This document shows, piece by piece, positions 10,114-19,190 of a stretch of DNA of 56,000 bases. Position numbers and translations under genes: made by a program. The stretch comes from Symbiodinium natans (Eukaryota; Sar; Dinophyceae; Suessiales; Symbiodiniaceae), in NCBI GenBank assembly GCA_905221605.1, contig CAJNDS010002334.1, positions 64,001-120,000 of the forward strand. Reading direction: 5' to 3'. Position 1 is the stretch's first letter, and each line of letters opens with the position of its first letter. The notes under the pieces were generated by a model, which saw nothing but the letters and a program-made list of their open reading frames with translations, did no database searches and was not told the DNA's origin.

Positions 10114-10683
10114 GAAGTCAACACTCACCCAAATTTACCTCCGTATAAGCCCCCTGCGCCTTTGTCCCAAAGTCCCCTAGCCCTCGGCTAACTTTATTTG
10201 AACTGCCCTGGGTCGACACCGGCATCTTCTCTCCGTCTTTTCATCTCCCCGCCAACCCGTCGCTTCGCAAGCCTTTCATCAGGTTCTCCAGAGTTTGTGA
10301 CGCCATTTTTGTCTGACAAAGTTCCTGCGATGGGCGCTTTCGTGCTCCGCTTGAAGTGGAAACCGTCTCCATCTTCATGTCCACTCGTGGCAGACATCAG
10401 TTGGAAATGAGAAGCATCCTCGTGTTGATCTACGACTGCCCCAAGCAAACCTTAGTGTTGTTTTTTGATTCGTAGCCTGCACGAAACGCTGCAAGCCCAA
10501 ACCCACACAGCTGGGGAATGGCGCTTCAGCAAGTGGAAAGAGAGGCTGTTTTGCAGTGGGAGGTAACCGTCTGATGGCCAGCAGCAAAAGGATTTTGTAT
10601 TCTCACGGTTGTTTGGCTAGCTTTTGCACATGGCACAGCAGAGGCATGATGAAAGCGCCGTCTTTTCACTAGGAAAGCTAAAG
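10114..10683. repeat. Unit C, copy 3 (about 570 bp)
   Basis: Third unit. It has one extra T near 10293 (GAGTTTGTGACG instead of GAGTTGTGACG), which extends the minus-strand frame from 68 to 84 codons. The right flank is the second 160-bp direct repeat. Confidence 0.96.
10194..10448 (-). CDS. Candidate coding segment in Unit C, longest version
   Basis: 84 codons, reading HEDASHFQLMSATSGHEDGD early, LSDKNGVT in the middle and ending KRRREDAGVDPGQFK. It is hydrophilic and charge-rich. In copies 1 and 2 a one-base difference shifts the frame after LSDKNGVT and gives a different 68-codon end. Either copy 3 keeps the original frame or the frame is accidental. No signal peptide, membrane segment or known domain. 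Confidence 0.25.
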   Translation of the reverse strand: MLGAVVDQHEDASHFQLMSATSGHEDGDGFHFKRSTKAPIAGTLSDKNGVTNSGEPDERLAKRRVGGEMKRRREDAGVDPGQFK

Positions 10684-10688
10684 GCGTG

Positions 10689-11384
10689 TTAAAGCCTTTT
10701 GCCAAGCGACTGCAGAGGGACACAGCGCAGTTTCCTGGCCAAGCGATACCTTATAACAAAAGCGATACCTCTATGTTGCATGTGTTTCTCTGGCGAAGTG
10801 ATACAATACTGATACCCACATATGTCCGCTTTTGATCCCCTTGTTGCCACTCGCTCAACTGTGCTAGCTGAGCAGGCCTGAGAGGCCAAGATTCCGTGCG
10901 AGGGAAGGGTCTGACCTAAAGACCACACCGAGGCCATGTCAGCACAGCCCGCGCTATCCTCAGATGTGCTGAGGTGGCGGAGGCTGTGGCGGAGGCTGCC
11001 CCGGGCCAGGCGCATTCGGCCGCAGCAAGCATGTTGGTGCGCGTGTGAGAAGCTCACCACACATTCACATGATCGGTATCGGTGCACCACGAGTTCAAAG
11101 AGCTCCAGGTCCACGCAAGGTAGATGGCCGAGCAGATGCTTGAGGACGATTCCGTGAGGACCACGGCCCACTCTCCTCCTGCGACTTCCTCGGTCCTCTT
11201 CTGACCTGACCAGCCCTGTGGCCCGTCCTGCCGCCTGACGCCTTACGAATCCCGTAATCCCATTTATGCGTGTCTGTCTGCGTGCCCTCAGAAGTAGGAG
11301 TTTGGCATGTTGCAAGTGTGTCCTGTTTGGCTGTGCACCACCCTCAGAAGTTTTGGGGTCTGATCTGCGTGGTCTGCCAGCCAT
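10689..11384 (-). CDS. Open frame of 231 codons, unrecognised
   Basis: Minus-strand frame beginning MAGRPRRSDPKTSEGGAQPN. Its middle (about residues 75-170) is single-copy in the window and reads plausibly, for example KHLLGHLPCVDLELFELVVH. Its C-terminal part runs into the 160-bp direct repeat. Several alternative frames are open too. In GC-rich DNA a frame this long is expected about once per window by chance, so I treat it as a candidate only. Confidence 0.2.
   Translation of the reverse strand: MAGRPRRSDPKTSEGGAQPNRTHLQHAKLLLLRARRQTRINGITGFVRRQAAGRATGLVRSEEDRGSRRRRVGRGPHGIVLKHLLGHLPCVDLELFELVVHRYRSCECVVSFSHAHQHACCGRMRLARGSLRHSLRHLSTSEDSAGCADMASVWSLGQTLPSHGILASQACSASTVERVATRGSKADICGYQYCITSPEKHMQHRGIAFVIRYRLARKLRCVPLQSLGKRL
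10692..10858 (+). repeat. Flanking direct repeat, right copy (about 165 bp)
   Basis: Diverged copy of 8,816-8,975 in the same orientation, ending in TATGTCCGCTTTTGATCCCC and CACTCGCTCAAC. With the left copy it encloses the three Unit C copies. Direct terminal repeats would suit an LTR-like element or the footprint of an array expanded by crossing-over. No TG...CA ends or polymerase reading frame are present. Confidence 0.75.
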
Positions 11385-11779
11385 CCTTTAAACCTACACC
11401 TCGAGGTTGGCGTCTCGCCGGCACTGCCTTGTGCACTTGGGCATGCAGCAGGCCGTGAGAATGATGCTGCCCTGACCACATCTGAGGGTTGTTCCAAAGG
11501 TCCGTGTCTTCCGGATATTCTTTAGGTGGCCTTATGATGTTGTTGAAGGGGTTCGCGAAAGTCTCGCGAAAGAAGGCGAGAACGGAACACACTTTCCCTC
11601 GAAAGGTTAACGACAAGCCGTATGATGAAGTCGTCTCCTGCCGTGCAAGGTCAGAGGTTACCAGGTGCTGGTGGGATTGGTAGGAGGCTGCGAAGACCCA
11701 GCCGAAATACTAAAATAGCCTAGTGGCCTGGAGGAGCCAAGCGCAGCTTTTTCTTTCCTTAACCCCGAAGCCCTCGACC
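11385..11779. other. No gene seen; CGAAAG-rich
   Basis: Contains repeated CGCGAAAG words near 11550-11610, which return in Unit D. Otherwise nothing recognisable. Confidence 0.4.
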
Positions 11780-13430
11780 CACTTTTGAGCTGTCAAGCCT
11801 ACCCTGAGAAGCCTGTTAAGTGTTGTCGCGTGGCCGTTTCTGGGAGGAAATCGTGCGAAAGCTCCGCGAAAGTCGTGCGAAAGCACTCGCACGAATTAAG
11901 GGCTGGCTTCCAGGCAGTAGCCCGCGTGAAGAGGCAACAGCGAGCACGATTCTTCAAATGCGGTGCCCAGTTTGCGCAGAAACTTGGCCAGAGACGGCGT
12001 CAGCCAAGGACCCACACCTCAAGTCCTAATCGTCCGTCTCGAAGTTGATATCTGTGTTGACATGCCATGTCTGCAGATAGGCTCCGCCAAGGGTCCGCGA
12101 AAGAAGGTGCGACAGGAATACACTTTGCTGCGAAAATTGGCCATTTCCCATTTATTAGGAATTTTGAACAACCAGCATGTGTCTCATGAAGTTGGCCCCT
12201 AGGCATTCAAAAAAGGTTGCTGGCTGGACAGGGACAAGATTGCTGAGACTCAGGACATTTGCCGCGATGAGCAGGAGAATGCCTGACAGCGTCCAACCTG
12301 ATCAGACAGCCTCGGATTCCCGTCGTCGTCGGCTCTGCACGACCTGCACGACCCGAAGCTGCGACCCAATTGCACACCAGTCACGAAGGGTATGTCCCAC
12401 TCTACCATGACCATGACCGGCCGCGTCAGGAGCTGAAGGGGCATCCGTCAACCTTCTGCAGATATTCCATGCATCGAAACCGAAACTTGGAAATGTGATG
12501 CAGTCTTAGCTCACGCGTGCCCTGCAAGGCCCAAAATTCTCTGCGCCTCGCAAGATTTCCGAGCCAGATGTGCTGTGCAGCCACGGCAAGCTGCTATCAC
12601 ATGCTGCCAGAAGCGCAGCATGCTTCTACCACTGCATCTCGGCATCTGCCACGGCATCTGCCAGGGCATCTGCCACTGCACCTGGCTGCTTCAGGCCATC
12701 ACCCCAAGACGATGCGTCCGGGCCATTGCAGGCGTTTGTTAGGAGAACCACGGAAGCGCAGCGTCGGCCGTGGCAACTGCACGGGTGCATGCTGGTCACT
12801 GGACAATGGCCATCAGATGCCGTCAGTGTTCACCATGGTGCCGACATGGCAGAGGCGACTGCCGACTGCGCCTTGTTTGCTGCAAGGTGTTCCCGGAGAA
12901 ACGCAGCATTGCCCACGTACTCTCGCGGGGCCTGTTTTGCTGCTGAAGCCCGCATGGAGATTCGACAGCCAGCATGACAGCAACCCAAATAGCAAAGCGC
13001 ACTTCTCCGATGACAAGATACGCCTGTGTCCGAGTGGCATGCCCAGCACTGGTATCACGGCTTGCTTGGCTTGTGTTGTACTCGTGTGTCTGCTTGGCCT
13101 CGGCATAGTCGGCACTACTTTGTGTGCCGAGCTCTCGAAAGCTGGAGAATACCTGCACGCAAAACTCAAGGTGCAACACACTTGTGTGACCTGCCCTGTC
13201 ACGTGCTGCTCTGCCAGGAGGCCAGCATGCATGCACCGCTGGTTCTCGCGAAGGCGAAGTTGCATGAGGTAGAGCAGCTAGGTGTGGACATGCACGTGTT
13301 CCGGCATGGTGTGGGCACCATGTAGCTGACATCATTTGCAGAATCAGTCTGGAAGAACACGGGGGAACTTGTGTGGCCGCCTTCGCATTGAAATTTCGAG
13401 TCCACTTATTGCGTAGCACTGCAGGCACGA
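11780..13430 (+). repeat. Unit D, copy 1 (about 1.65 kb)
   Basis: Begins near CAAGCCTACCCTGAGAAGCC and ends near TGCGTAGCACTGCAG, where copy 2 begins with the same words. It lacks the 265-base insertion of copy 2 and two further stretches of copy 2 (about 60-75 bases near 13,070 and 30-35 bases near 13,262). Those losses change which reading frames are joined. Confidence 0.93.
12517..13272 (+). CDS. Open frame of 251 codons across Unit D copy 1
   Basis: The longest plus-strand frame in the window. The first part is low-complexity (HLPRHLPGHLPLHL from GCATCTGCC repeats). The end runs into a hydrophobic stretch, VLVCLLGLGIVGTTLCAELS, then the cysteine-rich KVQHTCVTCPVTCC. In copy 2 the frame stops at 15015 and the hydrophobic part has its own ATG at 15024. 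The join in copy 1 results from the deletion near 13,070. Frames on the minus strand (150-201 codons) overlap it, so coding is doubtful. Confidence 0.2.
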   Translation: MPCKAQNSLRLARFPSQMCCAATASCYHMLPEAQHASTTASRHLPRHLPGHLPLHLAASGHHPKTMRPGHCRRLLGEPRKRSVGRGNCTGACWSLDNGHQMPSVFTMVPTWQRRLPTAPCLLQGVPGETQHCPRTLAGPVLLLKPAWRFDSQHDSNPNSKAHFSDDKIRLCPSGMPSTGITACLACVVLVCLLGLGIVGTTLCAELSKAGEYLHAKLKVQHTCVTCPVTCCSARRPACMHRWFSRRRSCMR

Positions 13431-13716
13431 CTTTGAGCCGGCAAGCCTATCCTGAGAAGCCTGTTAAGTGTTGTCGCGTGGCCGTTTCTGGGAGGAAATC
13501 GTGCGAAAGCTCCGCGAAAGTTGTGCGAAAGCATTCGCACAAGTTAAGGGCTGGTTTCCAGGCAGTAGCCCGCGTGAAGAGGCAACAGCGAGCACGATTC
13601 TTCAAATGCGGTGCCCAGTTTGCGCAGAAACTTGGCCAGAGACGACGTCAGCCAAGGACCCACACCTCAAGTCCTAATCGTCCGTCTCGATGTTGATATC
13701 TGTGTTGACATGCCAT

Positions 13717-13981
13717 ATTAGGGCGCGTGCCAATATGGATTGCTTGTAACAGCGCCGGGGCCCACACACGCGACATACCCGGTGACATAGGGCATGTATC
13801 AATGCCCGGGGTTTTGCGACAGACCTGCTTGTTGTCTTGTTTTGCAAGCCCCGCTTATGGCTTCCTCCAGTCGTGTATGCACGCGCGACAGAGGTCTGTA
13901 TCAAGATGGGCGTTACAGAGGTCTGTAACAGAAGTGTGCGTGCGCGGTCCGTGACAACCGGGGGTTCTGGCACACAGCCGA
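13717..13981. mobile_element. 265-bp insertion in Unit D copy 2, MITE-like
   Basis: Copy 1 reads GACATGCCATGTCTGCAGAT at this place. In copy 2 the bases between GACATGCCAT and CTGCAGAT are replaced by 265 bases with no match elsewhere in the window. The two ends, read inward, share GTGCCA and, about ten bases further, TTGTAAC/TTGTCAC, a weak imperfect terminal inverted repeat. Inside, ACAGAGGTCTGTA occurs twice about 30 bases apart. No clear target duplication and no open frame. Deletion from copy 1 is the alternative. Confidence 0.45.
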
Positions 13982-15023
13982 CTGCAGATAGGCTCCGCCA
14001 ACAGTCCGCGAAAGCAGGTGCGACAGGAATACACTTTGCTGCGAAAATTGGCCATTTCCCATTTGTTAGGAATTTTGAACAACCAGCATGTGTCTCATGA
14101 AGTTGGCCCCTAGGCATTTAAAAAAGGTTGCTGGCTGGACAGGGACAAGATTGCTGAGACTCAGGACATTTGCCGCGATGAGCAGGAGAATGCCTGACAG
14201 CGTCCAACCTGATCAGACAGCCTCGGATTCCCGTCGTCGTCGGCTCTGCACGACCTGCACGACCCGAAGCTGCGACCCAATTGCACACCAGTCACGAAGG
14301 GTATGTCCCACTCTACCACGACCATGACCGGCCGCGTCAGGAGCTGAAGGGGCATCCGTCAACCTTCTGCAGATATTCCATGCATCGAAACCGAAACTTG
14401 GAAATGTGATGCAGTCTTAGCTCACGCGTGCCCTGCAAGGCCCAAAATTCTCTGCGCCTCGCAAGATTTCCGAGCCAGATGTGCTGTGCAGCCACGGCAA
14501 GCTGCTATCACATGCTGCCAGAAGCGCAGCATGCTTCTACCACTGCATCTCGGCATCTGCCACGGCATCTGCCAGGGCATCTGCCACTGCACCTGGCTGC
14601 TTCAGGCCATCACCCCAAGACGATGCGTCCGGGCCATTGCAGGCGTTTGTTAGGAGAACCACGGAAGCGCAGCGTCGGCCGTGGCAACTGCACGGGTGCA
14701 TGCTGGTCACTGGACAATGGCCATCAGATGCCGTCAGTGTTCACCATGGTGCCGACATGGCAGAGGCGACTGCCGACTGCGCCTTGTTTGCTGCAAGGTG
14801 TTCCCGGAGAAACGCAGCATTGCCCACGTACTCTCGCGGGGCCTGTTTTGCTGCTGAAGCCCGCATGGAGATTCGACAGCCAGCATGACAGCAACCCAAA
14901 TAGCAAAGCGAATCTCTCCGATGACAAGATACGCCTGTGTCCGAGTGGCATGCCCAGCACTGGTATCACGGCTTGCTTGCCGTGCATGTTGTCAGCTTGG
15001 ACACAAGACCTCTAGCGAGCGGA

Positions 15024-15326
15024 ATGCTTTTCAGGAGAGGTTCATTTGTACTTGTGTGTCTGCTTGGCCTCGGCATAGTCGGCACTACTTTGTGTGCCGA
15101 GCTCTCGAAAGCTGGAGAATACCTGCACGCAAAACTCAAGGTACAACACACTTGTGTGACCTGCCCTGTCACGTGCTGCTCTGCCAGGAGGCCAGCATGC
15201 ATGCACCGCTGGTTCTCGCGAAGGCGAAGTTCCAAACAAAGTGCATGTGCCCTGGCTGGCGCTGTTGAGGTAGAGCAGCCAGGTGCGGACATGCACGTGC
15301 TCCGGCATGGTGTGGGCACCATGTAG
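15024..15326 (+). CDS. Candidate small secreted protein (100 residues)
   Basis: It starts MLFRRGSFVLVCLLGLGIVG, a good signal-peptide shape: two arginines, a 17-residue hydrophobic core and a possible cut after TLCA. The mature part is rich in cysteine (KVQHTCVTCPVTCC) and basic. Relatives of the first 25 codons are found at 16601, 18.55, 20.48, 21.8 and 24.0 kb, mostly with hydrophobicity kept. Replacements outnumber silent changes between copies, so purifying selection is not seen. The upstream frame is also open (LDTRPLASG), so the ATG may not be the true start. Confidence 0.3.
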   Translation: MLFRRGSFVLVCLLGLGIVGTTLCAELSKAGEYLHAKLKVQHTCVTCPVTCCSARRPACMHRWFSRRRSSKQSACALAGAVEVEQPGADMHVLRHGVGTM

Positions 15327-15424
15327 CTGACATCATTTGCAGAATCAGTATGGGAGAACACAGGGGAACTTGTGTGGCAGCGTTAGCATTCAAATTTCGA
15401 GTCCACTTGTTGCATAGCACTGCA

Positions 15425-15576
15425 GCCACGGAAAGCCACTGCCACGCGTTGCTGGAAAGGCAGTCCGCTTCCACCACTGCATCTGCCACTGCGCCCTGCT
15501 GTCTTTGTTGCCTTTGGCCATCGCCCCACGAGGATTCCCCATACCTGCAAGCTGCCTGCTGTGAAAACCGGCTTAA
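15425..15576 (+). repeat. Mosaic module (CACTGCATCT type)
   Basis: A diverged copy of the module best seen at 12.57, 14.49, 16.97, 18.86, 22.2 and 35.35 kb. It starts CACTGCAGCCACGG, has CCACTGCATCTGCCACTGC words, then TTTGGCCATCGCC and AAGCTGCCTGC. It directly follows the end of Unit D. Confidence 0.7.
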
Positions 15577-15777
15577 GGAAGCGCACCGTCGCCGGCGGCA
15601 TCTCCACAGATCCTCCAAACTAAAGACGTTGCGTTCTATGTGAGCAGTCAGTCATTGCAGGAGTGGTCGGGGGTTCGTTGCATTTGTCTACGACTCTGCA
15701 TGTGGACCATGAGAAGCATGGAGGTGCCGACAACAGAATCGGAACTGAACCCCGAAGCCGCCGAAACCCAACATTGA
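15577..15777 (+). CDS. Candidate terminal exon (66 codons, no ATG at start)
   Basis: Open between a stop at 15574 and TGA at 15775. It reads ILQTKDVAFYVSSQSLQEW in the middle and ends MEVPTTESELNPEAAETQH. The acidic, threonine/glutamate-rich end looks like a natural C-terminus. A CTTAAG/G acceptor-like site lies at its start. It is single-copy apart from the first 30 bases. A frame of this length can arise by chance. Confidence 0.2.
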   Translation, partial: GSAPSPAASPQILQTKDVAFYVSSQSLQEWSGVRCICLRLCMWTMRSMEVPTTESELNPEAAETQH

Positions 15778-15949
15778 AGGCACTGGAAGGAGGAAGAACT
15801 TGTTCGGGCTACGGTCAAACAAGCCAAAATGACGAAGAGGTCCCGGGCAACAGTGTGGTCAGATGCCTCAAAAATCCACGGCGTCCGGTCCGGAAACAAA
15901 ACAGTGGACATGACCCGAAACAGACCCTTTGCTTGCAATGATTTTCTGC

Positions 15950-16290
15950 ATGTCGCTTGTCACGAAAGCTAGCTCCTTGGAGTTTGCGCGAGTTTTTGTT
16001 TGCAAGCTTCTTGTCGTGGGGGGACCTTTGTTCGGCCTGATATCTCAGGGATTGAAGGTGACGTCACGGGGAGGCGCTTGAGCAATCAGGAGGCGTTGCT
16101 TTCGTAATAAGGTGGTGGGGGGGGCTGGCCCACACCCCCCCCCCTTTCGACCTTAATAGCACCCAAGGGCCTGCAGCAGCCGAGTTTCGGCAAGAAGTGT
16201 ACTCCCGATGCTTAAATTCTGCCAGGCTATCTGAGCCTACAGCTTGCAAATCTCCCCAAGTGCGACTCCTTTGCGTTGCAGGTGCTCTGC
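15950..16290 (+). repeat. Dispersed repeat Z, copy 1 (with G and C runs)
   Basis: Starts TTTCTGCATGTCGCTTGTCA, continues CGAAAGCTAGCTCCTTGGAG, and ends TTCTGCCAGGCTATCTGAGC then AAGTGCGACTCCTTTGCG. The same beginning and end are found at 22,548-22,830. Between them the copies differ; this one carries runs of G (16111-16122) and C (16135-16145) that could pair with each other. Confidence 0.8.
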
Positions 16291-17165
16291 AAACCACAGA
16301 GTTGTCTGCGTCGTGCAAGCTATCCGGGTTATCTGTGGTGTTGTGACACATCTGTGCATGTGGCTGGCTTCACACACCAAGTAATTGTAAGGAGCAGGTG
16401 TCAATATAGGTTGTCCCCTAGAGGTGCGCCCAGCACTGGTAGCATGTGCTTGCCTTGCCGTGGGCTGCAATCTTCTCGGGGGAATGTGCGTTGTGTAACA
16501 ATGCAACCTATTTCATAGTCCGGCGCTCCATGCTGCAAAACGGCACATGTTCAAGCGTGTCAGGATTGGGGGCTTGGACACAAGACCTGTAGCGAGTGGG
16601 ATGCTTTTCAGAAGAACTCCCTTTGTACTCGTGTGTGTAGCGGCCTTCGGAATTCGTGTCAGACCCTCAATTTGATGGCACCCCCCCGAAGGCCTTGCGG
16701 ACCCTCTTGAAACGCTCTGTCGGTTTCAATACGGCAGCCTTCCGTGGAGGAGGCTTGGGAAATTACGGAGCGCCACAAATATGCTTGCTTCGCCCAGGGA
16801 ACTTATCTTTGTACAAGACTCCTCGGGACCTCCCAGAAGCCGGCAAATTCATCTTTATAGGGAGAGCGCGTATGAAAGAGGGTTCAACATTATTTCATGT
16901 GCCCGCATTCTGGCTATCAGGGTCTCACGATTTGATGCTTTTGGAACACAAATGTCTGCCAATCCTTGCAGCACTGCAGCCATGGCAAGCCGTTCCCGCT
17001 CGTTTGCCACTGCATCTGCCACTGCATCTTGCTGTCTAGGGCCATCGCCTCCCCAAGAGTCCGCGGCAGTCTTCGCGCGGTCTGGAGTGTCATCTACGCC
17101 TATGCCGTCGTAGACCGTGGGTCTATGCCGCCAAGCGTCTCACCCATGCTAGGTTGGGGCTTATA
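16270..17165 (+). repeat. Module mosaic with a 127-codon open frame
   Basis: In order: a GCAAACCACAG...TGGCTGGCTTCACACACC module, an ACACAAGACCTGTAGCGAG module with the signal-peptide-like reading at 16601, a TTCCGTGGAGGAGGCTTGGG module, a GAAGCCGGCAAATTCATC module, and the CACTGCATCTGCC module. A frame from 16656 to 17039 reads FIFIGRARMKEGSTLFHVPA. Related frames at 18.7, 22.04 and 35.21 kb read LDPEEAG then IF and MKEGPTS. The shared frame breaks at non-triplet indels further on, so these look like decayed copies. Confidence 0.6.
16601..16675 (+). CDS. Signal-peptide-like mini-ORF (24 codons)
   Basis: Reads MLFRRTPFVLVCVAAFGIRV, then four residues and TGA. It is the copy closest to 15024 in shape. 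It is too short to be a gene on its own and would have to be a first exon or a relic. Confidence 0.15.
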   Translation: MLFRRTPFVLVCVAAFGIRVRPSI

Positions 17166-17175
17166 AGACCTATAA

Positions 17176-17307
17176 GGTCCACAGGGCGGAAGCCATTCCT
17201 CCGCAGCTTCTGCATCCTTGAAACCAGACGAGTTGGGCACAAGTGATGCCCCTCGGTCCGACATGGAGGCTTTTGCTCAAGCACTCAAAAGTTCAACCTC
17301 ACGATAG
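17176..17307 (+). CDS. Candidate terminal exon (43 codons)
   Basis: Open from after a TAA at 17173 to TAG at 17305. It reads ASLKPDELGTSDAPRSDMEA and ends FAQALKSSTSR, with charge and small-residue composition typical of a real C-terminus. ATAAG/G just before it could serve as an acceptor. In the next frame, from the ATG in AGTGATGCC (about 17243) to about 17413, another 56 codons are open (PSDIKRLKRGQLMLEP). Single-copy in the window. Low evidence. Confidence 0.2.
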   Translation, partial: GPQGGSHSSAASASLKPDELGTSDAPRSDMEAFAQALKSSTSR

Positions 17308-17796
17308 CACTTGCAAATCGACTCTTCCCAAGGCGACACCTTCAGACATCAAGCGGCTCAAGCGCGGACAGCTGATGCTAGAACCCTGTAAAGCGACGGG
17401 AACACTTCAAAATTGACGCCCCTCATGTTGCGTCCATTAGCACCGCCAGCCGGTTTTGGCAGTTGCTCATGTGGCGCTTCAAGAGGCAAAAGCACAAAAA
17501 ACCACAAACCCCGAACATCGCAAACCACCCTAAAGGGCCCGGCGAGGCAACGGAGCCGCAAGGTCTGCGTCTGAAAGAAAGAAAGATCCTCCAGCAGCTT
17601 TGGAAGCAGCCGGGCATCTCTTCAAGCTCGGCATTTTAGCCTGCTCAACTTTGCCGGGGCATGCCACATCGCCTTCTTGCGGTGCACGTGCCCCCATTGG
17701 TCCTGAAGGAAGGTGCCCGCCGCGTGGCTCAGGAAGCGGTGGTGCTGGAAGCCCGCCCAGCCGTTCCTCGCGGCCAGGCCCCTTGAAACCGAAGGG
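17308..17796. other. Single-copy stretch, no gene recognised
   Basis: Contains short open frames in several phases. The 171-codon minus frame at 17530-18045 extends into the repeat that follows. Nothing recognised. Confidence 0.35.
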
Positions 17797-18345
17797 CCCG
17801 GTAGCAGCACAATAGCCTGCGCCGGTCCTGGCAGGTGTGCTGGTCCAGCCATGCCCAGCCGTACGGTGGACGGTCCGGAAACAATGGCTGGATATGACAA
17901 GACGCGGACTCTTTGCTCGCATTGATTTGTGACGTGTCACTTGTTGTCCTGTGACTGGCGCCCATGTGCGTCTGAGCAGCGGCCCCCGCATTCCTGGTGT
18001 CGAGTTCGCCCGATCTGGCGCATCACGTGGCATGGCAACATGCATGCCCGTACTGGAGAGTCATCGAGTCCCAGCGGCACGATGGCCCATTGTACCACGA
18101 CCTCATGCATGATCAGCCGTGTTAGGAGCTGAAGGGGCGTCCACCAATCCTTTGCAGACGGTGCACATGTTTGGCTGCACACCAATCGGATGTAAGGAGC
18201 AGGTGTACATGCAGTTTGTCCCTTTGTGTCGTGTCCAGCACAGGTAGCATGGCTTGCTTGCTTTGCCTTGGGCTGCAATCTTCTCGAAGGAATGTGCATG
18301 GGATAACAATGCAGTATTTTTCTGATGATCTTGACAAAACACTTT
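17797..18345 (+). repeat. Dispersed repeat M plus 15-mer module
   Basis: AGCCTGCGCCGGTCCTGGCA, CGTACGGTGGACGGTCCGGA and GGCGCCCATGTGCGTCTGAG are followed by the CATGCATGCCCGTACTGGAG and CCCAGCGGCACGATGGCCC words. The same order occurs at 36.88-37.16 kb and, altered, at 19.96-20.22 and 21.17-21.57 kb. The 15-mer AGGAGCTGAAGGGGC is at 18124. Confidence 0.85.
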
Positions 18346-18459
18346 TGCAGAACTTAGAGGCGGGAGGGCCTTCGAGAAGGAAACAGACATGATGCTGGAG
18401 TCTTTTCCGAGATTCTGCTCAGCCCCGTAACCCTATGTAACCGCAGTCGATTACATCTA

Positions 18460-19190
18460 TTGTGCTCGAGGCCCTGGAGACGATGATCCGGGCAGACCCA
18501 GCATCCTTTGCCGACACTCTCTCTGAACACACAAGACCTGTAGCGAGTGGAAAGCTTTTCAGAAGAACTCCCTTTGTACTCGTGTGTGTGGTGGTCTTTG
18601 GAATTCGTGTCGAACCCTCAAGTCTATGGTTCCGGGGAGGGGATGGGAGGCTGGGAGTCTATTTTGAAGGTATTCTTACCTCGCACAGATCTTTGTACAA
18701 GTGCTGGATCCTGAAGAAGCCGGCACACTCATCTTTAAAGGAATAGCCCATATGAAAGAGGGTCCAACATCATTTCATGAGCCCCGCGTTCTGGGTGTCG
18801 GGTTCGCGCGCTCTGACGTTTGTGGAACGCAACATTCCTGCCACGCCTTGCAGCGCTGCAACCACGGCAAGCCGCTGCCTCTTTGTTTGCCACTGCATCC
18901 GCCACTGCATCTTGCTGTCTTAGGCCATCGCCTCCCCAAGAGGACTCGTCCCTCGTCCTGCAGGTGGAAGCGCCGCAACTGCACGCTGCTCGCAGGTCGT
19001 CCATCGGGCTAACAACAGCGGTGATCCCCTGCAGGTGTCCCGATTCGTCCAGGCATGCCCCACCGCTACGGCGCAAGGTGCGGAAACAATGACTGGACAT
19101 GATATGAAGCGGACCCTTTGCGTGTATGAGCCGTGCATGTCACGTGGTTTGCGGTAAAACTGACGTCCATGTACGGCTGAGTAGCCGGCC
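18460..19190 (+). repeat. Module mosaic, copy with signal-peptide-like and CACTGCATCT modules
   Basis: Holds ACACAAGACCTGTAGCGAG at 18527 (here the usual ATG is AAG, reading KLFRRTPFVLVCVVVFGIRV), the GATCCTGAAGAAGCCGGCAC module at 18706 and the CACTGCATCCGCCACTGC module near 18,890. It ends in the CGCAAGGTGCGGAAACAATG part of repeat M. Confidence 0.75.

Larger units (their letters stand above)
13431..15424 (+). repeat. Unit D, copy 2 (about 2.0 kb)
   Basis: Tandem copy of 11.78-13.43 kb, very similar apart from the 265-base insertion at 13,717-13,981 and the stretches missing from copy 1. It ends near TGCATAGCACTGCAGCCACGG and then joins different mosaic sequence. Confidence 0.93.

Noticed and set aside
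8816-10858. LTR retrotransposon
   Set aside because: The direct repeats are only 160 bp, lack TG...CA ends, and enclose a tandem array without any gag, protease or polymerase reading.
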